A stretch of DNA of 35,382 nucleotides, from NCBI GenBank assembly GCA_903874275.1, contig CAIQRS010000225.1, positions 1 to 35,382 on the forward strand. The letters run 5' to 3'. This document shows, in pieces, positions 8,700 to 16,245 of this stretch (its first letter is position 1; each line of letters opens with the position of its first letter). Under the pieces are notes generated by a model. It was not told the origin of the DNA and did not search any database. It saw only the letters and a program-made list of their open reading frames with translations. This DNA comes from an uncultured Anaeromyxobacter sp. (GTDB lineage: Bacteria; Myxococcota; Myxococcia; Myxococcales; Anaeromyxobacteraceae). The position numbers and the translations under genes were made by a program.

Positions 8700-9557
8700 T
8701 CAGCCGACGATTCGGATCGGAACGGGGTGCCCAAGCAAACCCGAGGTTCCAGCAACCTGGACCTTGCGCTCCCGGACGGCGGTCAAGCAGGCCATCTCGG
8801 ACTGAAGGCGGCGCTCAAGATCCCGCCGGTAACGAACCAGGAGCGTCGCCTGCTTCCCTTCGGGGAGTGGAACGGTCGCTGCCAGGGCCTTCGTCGCCTT
8901 CTCGGCAGCCTCCTTGGCAGGGCCTACCTGCGCAGCAACTGCCGCGGCGCATTCCTCCGCACGGGCCACCACCTCACGATACGCATCGCTTTCGATCTCA
9001 TCGACGGAGCGAATCCCGACTCTGCTCATTGCCCTGGCAAGGGCCTCGGACCCCAGAACACAGCCAGGCTTCTCTGCCTCGACAGCCCGGACCATCTCGA
9101 CGACGGTCATGACGGCGTCTCTTAGCGGCTCGAGGTTGTACTCACCCTCCAGGTTTGGATGGGCCACGACCTCAGCCATCACCTTCGTTGCCTGAGCAAC
9201 GCGAGCGACCATTTGTGAGAAGTGATGTTCGGGAAGGTCTTCTGCCTGCGCCAGGGCCTCGGCCCGCGTTCGGTTCATCTCGATCGCATCGAGGCGCTGC
9301 ATTCGCCAGCGGATGTCGGCTACTGCCATCACGAGTTCCAGCTCGGCCTCATCGGAGGGGAGCAGCGATTCGACCCAGATCCGCGTGTGCTCCACGTATT
9401 GCGCCGGGTCTTCATGTGGCAGGACCACCCGCTCGGAACGAAGACCATGGACCACGCCATTGGTCGAAACCCTCGCCTTGCCGGATGGCGTAGTGGGCCC
9501 AATGGAGATGGCTCCATTGCGTCGAGATGCCTCCTGCTGGTCCGGAGTCCGCTTCAT
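8700..9557 (-). CDS. Conserved hypothetical protein, island gene
   Basis: A 285-residue, mostly helical protein. The N-terminus is basic with the pattern RRNGA, then GPTTPSGKARVSTNGVVHG. This pattern (R-N-G/A...G-P-x-T-x-x-G-K-x-x-x-x-x-N...H-G-L) is common in short proteins of unknown function found in many high-GC soil bacteria, often near mobile DNA. The middle and C-terminal parts are Ala/Glu-rich helices without catalytic motifs. The ATG at 9557 has only a weak AAGAGAA upstream. The 83-residue gene lies 21 bp upstream on the same strand, so the two are probably co-transcribed and divergent from the gene at 10055. Function unknown. Confidence 0.75.
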   Translation of the reverse strand: MKRTPDQQEASRRNGAISIGPTTPSGKARVSTNGVVHGLRSERVVLPHEDPAQYVEHTRIWVESLLPSDEAELELVMAVADIRWRMQRLDAIEMNRTRAEALAQAEDLPEHHFSQMVARVAQATKVMAEVVAHPNLEGEYNLEPLRDAVMTVVEMVRAVEAEKPGCVLGSEALARAMSRVGIRSVDEIESDAYREVVARAEECAAAVAAQVGPAKEAAEKATKALAATVPLPEGKQATLLVRYRRDLERRLQSEMACLTAVRERKVQVAGTSGLLGHPVPIRIVG

Positions 9558-9578
9558 GTTTCTCTTGCGCTCAGGTGG

Positions 9579-9830
9579 CTATCCGTTCCGCCCTGGTTCT
9601 TGGGGGAAGCGCCCGTCGAGAGCCACGAAGTAGGCGACGATGCCTTCCCCGGCCCTGGCGTGCCGGTCAGCTGCCTTCTGCTCCTCGAGTCGTTCCGGCG
9701 AAAGCGGCTTGGGCGGGGAAGGGACGAATGGACGGCCAGTCAGCAACTCGATGTTTCGCCACATCGTCTCGGGCGTGAAGATTCCCTCTGGCGTGAAGGC
9801 GGACCTCCTATCGCCGGTTGAGTCGCTCAT
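9579..9830 (-). CDS. Small hypothetical protein
   Basis: An 83-residue protein starting MSDSTGDRRSAFTPEGIF. The ATG at 9830 has a good ribosome binding site (AAGGGAG, 7 bases upstream), so the longer in-frame extension to 10160 is rejected. The product contains ETMWRNIELLTGRPF, then a Pro-rich segment and an acidic/basic helix. No family was recognised. It is the first gene of a two-gene unit with the 285-residue protein and is read divergently from the gene at 10055. Confidence 0.7.
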   Translation of the reverse strand: MSDSTGDRRSAFTPEGIFTPETMWRNIELLTGRPFVPSPPKPLSPERLEEQKAADRHARAGEGIVAYFVALDGRFPQEPGRNG

Positions 9831-9849
9831 CGTTGGCTCCCTTGTGGTT

Positions 9850-9861
9850 GAGACTGGTCTC
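9850..9861. promoter_or_regulatory. Operator-like palindrome in divergent gap
   Basis: GAGACTGGTCTC, perfect 5-bp arms around TG, lying 20 bp upstream of the 83-residue gene in a 224-bp divergent intergenic region. It may bind a repressor; this is an inference from symmetry and position. Confidence 0.35.
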
Positions 9862-9891
9862 CATTCGGCCAGCAGTTCGTGCCTGTGGGAA

Positions 9892-9910
9892 GGAGAACCA
9901 TTCGTTCTCC
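9892..9910. promoter_or_regulatory. Second inverted repeat in divergent gap
   Basis: GGAGAAC and GTTCTCC (7-bp perfect arms) around a 5-base spacer. It lies in the same divergent region as the palindrome at 9850. It could be a regulator-binding site controlling island genes in both directions. Confidence 0.4.
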
Positions 9911-10054
9911 AACATGGTGTTGCGGCCGGTCGAAGACGCTTTGGGGACGGTGGTCCCGCCTGGCCCACCAGCTCGCCCTCGAGGAGGGTTTGGGCATCCG
10001 GGGCCGTGGGGGAGCCTTCCTCGGCGATATCCGGACACCTGCTATCGTTGGCAG

Positions 10055-10885
10055 ATGAAGCCGCTCTCCCCGTTCCCCCCACCAGAACGCTACAGGAGTC
10101 GGATCGTCCGCATGCGGGCCGTCGTGACGGGGCCAAATGGCTTTCTGGCTTCCGACACAATCGATACCGAGTTCGTCGTCATAGATCGCGCTGCCCCCTA
10201 CGTTGTACTGGGTGTACCGCCCGCCGCCGAAGGGGTGTGGGACGGCCTTGAGCCCGACTACCTTGGGCAGGACCCCGACGGTTGGTACTGGTTTGCCCCG
10301 GGGATGGGCGGTATCCGCAAGCGACTCGCGGACATTGGAGTGACGAAGGAGGAGTGGGAAGCACTCCCCCGCCGTGACCGTGGGAAGGTCCTGAAAGGCG
10401 CCCTCACGATCGGGTACGCGGAGGGCGCACTTCGCGACATCGTGAAGCGACGCAACCCTTCTGTCGTAGCCAAGGCAGAGAAGTATCTTGGCCTGATGGT
10501 GGCCCACACCGTGGACGCTCGTAAGGCTCCGCGTGGGCTTTCCACTGAACGTCGCCGCCCAAAGGCATTCCGCCTCGCCAAGCGCCTCCTACCTATTCTC
10601 GCCGTCGAACTCGATCGAGTTCGACAGGAGGGCCTTGCACTCCGTCGGTCACCATTTGAGAGCGAGACCTGGGCCCGATCCAAGGCTGACGAGATCAATC
10701 AGCGGACAGTGGCGCTTGGACTGGGAGAACCGTGCTCCGCAAGAGACATTGCAGAGCTAAAGGCAGGAGTGCCGAACGTGATGGCCAAGACGATTGCCAG
10801 CAGAGCTACCGGAGTGGGTGCCGATTCACTCCGCTACAGCCAGGCAAGAACTCGCGCCAAGGGCGCGCCCAGGGTGAAGCGATAG
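10055..10885 (+). CDS. Hypothetical protein upstream of replicase
   Basis: A 276-residue protein starting MKPLSPFPPPERY. The frame is open upstream to 9818, but the extension lies in the regulatory gap and reads as non-coding, so the ATG at 10055 was chosen; an ATG at 10112 is also possible. The N-terminal third has acidic and aromatic residues (GQDPDGWYWFAPGMGG), the centre has a segment with EEWEALPRRDRGKVL, and the C-terminal half is very basic. It could be a nucleic-acid-binding protein. No family was recognised. It precedes the replicase by 111 bp in the same direction, so it may work with it. Confidence 0.6.
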   Translation: MKPLSPFPPPERYRSRIVRMRAVVTGPNGFLASDTIDTEFVVIDRAAPYVVLGVPPAAEGVWDGLEPDYLGQDPDGWYWFAPGMGGIRKRLADIGVTKEEWEALPRRDRGKVLKGALTIGYAEGALRDIVKRRNPSVVAKAEKYLGLMVAHTVDARKAPRGLSTERRRPKAFRLAKRLLPILAVELDRVRQEGLALRRSPFESETWARSKADEINQRTVALGLGEPCSARDIAELKAGVPNVMAKTIASRATGVGADSLRYSQARTRAKGAPRVKR

Positions 10886-10996
10886 CGTAGGCGCATTCTC
10901 CGAACTCAGCCCATATCGGGCAGCACCCGGCATAACTAGGCTCCGAGAAACAACGACCCCGCGCCATTGGAGTGGCCGGGGCCTCGGAGACCGGTC

Positions 10997-13900
10997 TTGC
11001 CGAACCAGCCTCACGACGATCATACCCTCGACCGTTTGGGCGCAGCAACCCTGCTCCCTCATCACCGGGAGCATTTGGCCCGGAGCGGCCTGAGCGACGC
11101 CACCATCGAGGCCGCGAACCTCTTCTCAGTCACGGACAGCGGCCAGGCCCGGGAGTTGCTCAACTGGCGGAACGGTGGGGACGGCCCGCCGGTCCCAGCG
11201 ATTGCGTTCCCGTACTGGGTTCCGGAAGGATACGCGCGGCTTCGGCCGGACCAGCCTCGGACAGACAAGGACGGCAGGCCGACGAAGTACGAGGCCCCCT
11301 TGGGGCAACCGCCTCGGCTTTACGTTCCCTGGGACTGCTTCCCCGATCAAGGCGGCCGCGAGACCGAACTCCTCCTAACTGAGGGCGAAAAGAAGGCTCT
11401 GGCCGGATGCCAGGCCGGGATTCCGACGGTGGCGGGAGGCGGGATCTTCGGCTTTCACGACGCGACCGCAAGGCAAGCCGCGAAGGCTCGGGGCGAGGAC
11501 ATCTGGCCGCCGTTGCCGGAGTTGGTTCAAATCGTGAGTTCTCGCGACCCAACCATCGCCTTCGACTCGGACATAGACGAAAACTCAGAAGTCATGCGTG
11601 CGGCCACGGTTCTTGCGCGCATGCTCCATGGTGTTGCAAGGTCCTCCCGGATCACTTTCCTCCCGTCCCCGGGGGGAAAGAAGGTCGGCCTGGATGATCT
11701 CTTCGTCGCTTGCCACGGGAACCCAGCGCGCTTCCGGGAAGAACTCTTCGCCGCCCGGAGGCCGGCGGAGCCACACGACCTTCTCGAGTGGACCGCAGGC
11801 AAGTTGTCCACCTGGAGCGCATCCCAACGGGCCCTGGAGCTCCGGCGGGCCATGGCGTTTTGCCTGCACCTGCTACCCCGGGAGCAATTCGCAGCTTGGA
11901 GAGCGCGTGCGTCGGAGCGATTGGGCGTCGGTAAGAACGCCCTGAAGGAGGTCGAGCGTTCGATCCGGGCGCAGATGGCCCAGCACCCGCAGCAAGATCC
12001 CTCGTGGCTGACCGCTCCCGGCTACACCGTCTCGGCCCAAGGGGAAAGCACGGGTGTCTGGTGGAAAGGATCGCAAGGAGAGAACGCGACCCTGGTCGCC
12101 GTTGCGCCCATCAACGTCTACGAGGTCGGCACGGATGAAGACGGGGTGCAGCACGTTGGAGTGAAGTGGCGTTACGGCCAGGACACACAGTCCGTCCTGG
12201 TCCCTCGCCTACACATCGCGGGCCCGGACCTACTACAACTCGCTGCTCGCGGCGCACCCGTAACCCTTGCCAACCGCGGCCGCCTCCAGGATTTCCTCGC
12301 CCGTCAGGAACAGGTGAACCTCGACAGGATTCCGCGCATCCGCGTGTTCAACAGGTTCGGGTGGTCAAAGGACCTTCACCACTTCGCGTTGGGGCGGTTT
12401 GTCGTTGGCGAGGGAGGCGGGCGAGCAATAGCCGAAGCCGACGAGCAGTTCCTCGACGCCCTGCGCCCGAGTGGTGACATCGCCATCTACAAACATATTT
12501 GCCGCGAAGTCATTGCTGCGTCGCACGCGGCCGAGGCAGGGTGGGCCGTTGGCTACGCCCCTCCGCTTCTTCGATTACTGGGGCACCGGAGCTTTCTATT
12601 GTCGTTCTGGGGCCCGTCCCACGGAGGCAAGTCGGCCGACCAGGCACTCGCCGTGTCAACGTTTGGGCGGCCGGAGGGGCTGAAGCTCACCGGCGACGCT
12701 ACGCCCACTGCGGTCGAGGCAAACTTGAGTCGTTGCAACGACATTACCTCCTGGGTCGACGACACGCAGCAGACGCGGAGCCGCGCGTTGCTCGACGGGC
12801 TCGCATACCAGGTGGGCGGGGGCACGGGCCGAGCTCGAGGAACCGTTACGGGGGGGCTTTGCCGCATCGCGAACTGGACGTCCATCGGCTTTGTCAGCGG
12901 CGAGCACCCCCTGCTCAAGATAAACGCGGCAGCGGGCGCCAGGAATCGCACACTGGAACTGCAAGTCGTGCCTATGACAAGAGCCCTGGCGGCCGACGTT
13001 CACGTGACGCTCCGTCAACACCACGGGCTGACCGGACCTGCCTTCGTCGAGGAACTGCTCCATCGGTTTATCATCCCAGGCAAGCTCGACGAGCTCGACG
13101 ACCTTTACCGCTCGTTCGTCACCCAGCTCTCTCCGGAGCCGGGTGATCAGCCGGGCCTCTATGTCGCGCTCATAGCGCTTGCGGACTTTCTCGCCCGGAT
13201 ATGGGTCCTCGGCGATGAGGAACACTCTGCGCGAACTGCCGCTGTTTCGATGGGGCGTGCGCTCATCGGGATGTCCCGTTCCCAGCGAGACACGGCTGTC
13301 GATTCGGTGGATGCCGGGTACGAAGCGATCGTTGCTTGGGTCGTCGAGAACGACGCACTCTTCCATCCCGAACCGGATGTCACAGCCGAACGGCCACTTC
13401 GCGGCCCTCTAAAGCGCCTGGGCCTCTACATCGACGCCTCCGATGCGGATGGGCGGCGGGTCGTCGCGATCTTGGGCGAACCCCTTCGCGAGGCCATGGA
13501 GAAGGCCGGGTTCAACTTCCAGGAACTTCTCCACGGCCTCCTCGAGCGCGGGCTGCTCGTCCCGGGCGAAGAGAGTGGGCCGAAGGGACCTCGCCTCGGC
13601 AGGAAGACGATGATCGGTCGGGACCGGGCGCGCGCCTACTGGGTCGTCCTGCCCGAGGATGGACCTGATGGTGATGTCCCAGGGGGCCGCCCGTTCCGGC
13701 GCGGGAATATGGGACACGGAAATGGCCCGCAAGATCCACATCTTGGCGTGATTTGTCCCACCGTCCCGGACGTCCCGCCGGTAGAGACTTCCATGGAGGT
13801 GCAGTTCAACTCTGAAGAAGAGACGCCCACCAGAGTGTTCACGATCGGAACCACCGGGACAGTGGGACTTTTAACTCTATATCCAGAAGAAATAGAAGAA

Positions 13901-15814
13901 AGAATAGGTGCTTACGTGGGCCCGCCCCCTGTCCCACCAGGTGTCCCACTTGCTGTCCCGGTGGGACACCAACCTGACGACTATGGCCGGGGATACGAGC
14001 TGGTCACGACCCCAGAGGCCGCGGAGCAGGCTTGCGCCAGGCGCGCCACCGACACCACCCTCTACGTGGGCATCTGTACATTTCCAGTAGCCGCCCCCTC
14101 CGGTGCCCCCGTCCTCTCTCACGTGGGGTCCGGGTGTTCACAACGCCGGGTTCGGAAGCCGAAGAAAGATGACTCGCGGGTATCTCCCCACAACCCTGGC
14201 CTGACCACCATCCGCCTCGTCATGGTGCTCGGCTCGGACGGTATCGTCAGGGCTTTCGACGTCCTCGCCCTCCAGGGCGTCCCGGACGCCCTGCGACGCC
14301 TGCTGACCAATGACCAGGTCATCTGGGTTGGCTTCGAGATGCTGGCCATCGCCCGGGCCCTGAGAAGGCACCACGGACTCGAGGTCCAGGACCCGGTCGA
14401 CCTCCGGTTCGGAGCTGTTCTGGCCGACGGATCTGCCAAGCTCAAGGACCCCACGGCGTACACGCTCTCGACCGAAGTGGCTCGCCACCTTGGACAAGTC
14501 CTTCCATCGGAACCGCCGGCATCGACCTGGGGTGAGCCCGTCCTGCCCCACGCGCAGTTGGTCGCCGCCGCTCGATCCGTTGCTGTCCTGCCGGCTTTGC
14601 GCCAGCGCGTTGCCGCGGAGGTCGAGCGAGCTGGGGTGGGGGTCACCTGGTGGCTCGAGAATCAGGCCATCCCGGCCACGGTGTCGATGGAGGCGGTCGG
14701 CTTCCGTGTGGACCGGGAGAAGCTCGAGCGCCTCGAGGCTGATGCCCGTGCCGAAATGAACGCCTCGCAGGAGCGCGCCCTGGATGCGCTTGGCGACCCG
14801 ACGCTCAAGTTGACCAACGACGCCGAAGTGAAGCAGCGGGTCGAGAGGGTCTACGGGATCACGCTTGCAGATGCCAAGTTCGTGACTCTGGAGGCAGCGG
14901 CTCCGCAGGCCCAGGCGCTTTACGACGTCGTGAAGTTCAAGCGCGCCAAGTATCGGATGGATTGGGCGAGAATCATCATCGACGCCATCCAGCCCGACGG
15001 CAGGGTTCACCCTACGTTCGATTTGCTGGGCACGGTCGCTGGTCGATTAAACTGCGACAAACCGCCGATGCTGAATCTCCCCAAGGGAGACGAGTTTCGA
15101 GCTTGCTTCATCACCGATCCCGGAGAGGTTCTCGGGGTCGCTGACTACTCGATGGCGCAGGTCCGGATCGTCGCCGATCACACGCAGGACCCGGAGATGC
15201 TGCGGTGTCTACGAGCCGTCCCCGAGATCTGCCTTCACAAGCGAACCAGCGCAGCCATGCTAGGCAAGCCAATTGAACAGGTAACTCCGGGTGAACGGCA
15301 ACTGGGAAAGCCGGTGGTCTTCGGTGTCACGTATGGGCAACAACCCAGGGGCCTCATGAAGAGCGCACTCGACTTCAGAGTGACCTTTACGCTTGAGGAG
15401 GCAACGGCATTCAGGAACACCTTCCTGGAGACCTACAGCGGTATCCAGGCGTGGCACGAGCACCTGGCACGCCTGACCGTCCATACGAGGGAAGTCCGGA
15501 GCGTGAGCGGCCGGCTTCGAGCTCTGAAAGACCATGAAGCTCGGGTGAGCGTGTTTGCGGCGTCGTTCGCTCAAGGGAGCGAGGCCGACATCTTGAAGCT
15601 CGCCCTGCCGTCACTGCACCGCAAGCTGAAGCCACTCGGAGGAAGCATCCGCACCGTTTTTCATGACGCAGTTGTCGTTGGGGGGACGAGCGAGAACGCT
15701 GAAGCGATCAAGGCCGTTCTGGTCGAGTGCATGCAGGAGGCCATGTCGTTCTTCGTGAAGTCGGTGCCCGCGAAGGTCGATGCGTACATCTCCAACTCCT
15801 GGGCGAAGCCATGA
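10997..15814 (+). CDS. Fused TOPRIM-DUF927-family A DNA polymerase replicase
   Basis: A 1605-residue replication protein. Residues 1-260 look like a DUF3854/TOPRIM primase-type part, with TEGEKKA (128-134) and FDSD (189-192). Residues 350-700 match the DUF927 helicase-like ATPase, with Walker A GPSHGGKS (539-546) and acidic SWVDDTQQ (585-592). A low-complexity linker (about 890-1030) follows. Residues 1040-1210 look like a 3'-5' exonuclease fold without its acidic residues. Residues 1210-1605 are a family A polymerase: motif A DYSMAQVR (1383-1390), motif B with Arg1434, Lys1438, Phe1442 and Tyr1446, and motif C HDA (1556-1558) where most have HDE. A TTG at 10997 was chosen because CGGAGA lies 6 bases upstream; a TTG at 10967 is in frame. 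It probably replicates the excised island. Confidence 0.85.
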   Translation: MPNQPHDDHTLDRLGAATLLPHHREHLARSGLSDATIEAANLFSVTDSGQARELLNWRNGGDGPPVPAIAFPYWVPEGYARLRPDQPRTDKDGRPTKYEAPLGQPPRLYVPWDCFPDQGGRETELLLTEGEKKALAGCQAGIPTVAGGGIFGFHDATARQAAKARGEDIWPPLPELVQIVSSRDPTIAFDSDIDENSEVMRAATVLARMLHGVARSSRITFLPSPGGKKVGLDDLFVACHGNPARFREELFAARRPAEPHDLLEWTAGKLSTWSASQRALELRRAMAFCLHLLPREQFAAWRARASERLGVGKNALKEVERSIRAQMAQHPQQDPSWLTAPGYTVSAQGESTGVWWKGSQGENATLVAVAPINVYEVGTDEDGVQHVGVKWRYGQDTQSVLVPRLHIAGPDLLQLAARGAPVTLANRGRLQDFLARQEQVNLDRIPRIRVFNRFGWSKDLHHFALGRFVVGEGGGRAIAEADEQFLDALRPSGDIAIYKHICREVIAASHAAEAGWAVGYAPPLLRLLGHRSFLLSFWGPSHGGKSADQALAVSTFGRPEGLKLTGDATPTAVEANLSRCNDITSWVDDTQQTRSRALLDGLAYQVGGGTGRARGTVTGGLCRIANWTSIGFVSGEHPLLKINAAAGARNRTLELQVVPMTRALAADVHVTLRQHHGLTGPAFVEELLHRFIIPGKLDELDDLYRSFVTQLSPEPGDQPGLYVALIALADFLARIWVLGDEEHSARTAAVSMGRALIGMSRSQRDTAVDSVDAGYEAIVAWVVENDALFHPEPDVTAERPLRGPLKRLGLYIDASDADGRRVVAILGEPLREAMEKAGFNFQELLHGLLERGLLVPGEESGPKGPRLGRKTMIGRDRARAYWVVLPEDGPDGDVPGGRPFRRGNMGHGNGPQDPHLGVICPTVPDVPPVETSMEVQFNSEEETPTRVFTIGTTGTVGLLTLYPEEIEERIGAYVGPPPVPPGVPLAVPVGHQPDDYGRGYELVTTPEAAEQACARRATDTTLYVGICTFPVAAPSGAPVLSHVGSGCSQRRVRKPKKDDSRVSPHNPGLTTIRLVMVLGSDGIVRAFDVLALQGVPDALRRLLTNDQVIWVGFEMLAIARALRRHHGLEVQDPVDLRFGAVLADGSAKLKDPTAYTLSTEVARHLGQVLPSEPPASTWGEPVLPHAQLVAAARSVAVLPALRQRVAAEVERAGVGVTWWLENQAIPATVSMEAVGFRVDREKLERLEADARAEMNASQERALDALGDPTLKLTNDAEVKQRVERVYGITLADAKFVTLEAAAPQAQALYDVVKFKRAKYRMDWARIIIDAIQPDGRVHPTFDLLGTVAGRLNCDKPPMLNLPKGDEFRACFITDPGEVLGVADYSMAQVRIVADHTQDPEMLRCLRAVPEICLHKRTSAAMLGKPIEQVTPGERQLGKPVVFGVTYGQQPRGLMKSALDFRVTFTLEEATAFRNTFLETYSGIQAWHEHLARLTVHTREVRSVSGRLRALKDHEARVSVFAASFAQGSEADILKLALPSLHRKLKPLGGSIRTVFHDAVVVGGTSENAEAIKAVLVECMQEAMSFFVKSVPAKVDAYISNSWAKP
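13675..13968. repeat. TGTCCCA repeat cluster with AT-rich patch; possible origin
   Basis: Inside the linker-coding part of the replicase gene, TGTCCC or its complement occurs at 13675, 13711, 13754, 13863 (as TGGGAC), 13930, 13942 and 13954. The last is part of a hairpin-like palindrome TGTCCCGGTGGGACA (13954-13968). An AT-rich, purine-rich stretch (about 13868-13910) breaks an otherwise GC-rich gene. Iteron-type repeats beside an AT-rich segment are the usual form of plasmid and phage origins, and some phage origins lie inside the initiator gene. That this is an origin is an inference. Confidence 0.45.
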
Positions 15815-15864
15815 CCGGCGTGAAGCAAGCGGCGCCGGCCCAGGCGCGGGGCGACTCACCGTGA
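15811..15864 (+). CDS. 17-residue coupling mini-frame
   Basis: MTGVKQAAPAQARGDSP. Its ATG overlaps the replicase stop (ATGA at 15811-15814), and its stop overlaps the GTG of the next gene (GTGA at 15861-15864). This arrangement would let ribosomes pass from the replicase to the excisionase-like gene. The peptide itself is probably not functional. It could be a chance frame. Confidence 0.35.
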   Translation: MTGVKQAAPAQARGDSP

Positions 15865-16241
15865 GCGAATACATGGGACTCGCCACGATTCTCGAGGGCA
15901 CCATCCGGGAGATCGTTCGGCAGGAACTGAAGGCCGTGATGGCTGATGGCCGGCAGCCTCGGGCAGATGAGCCCCTGCGAGGTCGCTGGCTCACCCCGCC
16001 GGCGGCCGCTAGACAGGTCGGCATTCCGGAGAAGGCGGTCCGGGCCATGATCAAGGAGAGGCTCATCCCGCATCGGCTCCGCAACATCAACCCGAACCCT
16101 CGCCAGCCCAAGTACATCGTCGATGTCGATGCCGTCGCAGCCGAGGCGGCGCGTGTCAGCAGGGTCGTGCATAACGATCAGATGCCAGAAGGCGTCACAG
16201 CTCGAGCGGCACGGATTCGCGCCAAGACAGAGGGGAGGTAG
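15861..16241 (+). CDS. Excisionase-like DNA-binding protein
   Basis: A 126-residue protein. The N-terminal third is helical; residues of about 45-100 hold a winged-helix segment of the excisionase/MerR kind (WLTPPAAARQVGIPEKAVRA, then a basic wing and KYIVDVDAV). Excisionases bend the attachment site and direct integrases to excise. It lies between the replicase and integrase 1, with integrase 1 starting 4 bp downstream, so all are probably one transcript. The start was taken as the GTG at 15861; an ATG at 15873 is a close alternative. It may also act as a repressor of the integrase. Confidence 0.7.
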   Translation: MSEYMGLATILEGTIREIVRQELKAVMADGRQPRADEPLRGRWLTPPAAARQVGIPEKAVRAMIKERLIPHRLRNINPNPRQPKYIVDVDAVAAEAARVSRVVHNDQMPEGVTARAARIRAKTEGR

Positions 16242-16245
16242 GTCG

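Noticed and set aside
13860-14230. Programmed frameshift or separate start for the polymerase part
   Set aside because: The frame is continuous through the AT-rich patch with no stop, and no ribosome binding site before an internal start was convincing, so one chain is simpler.
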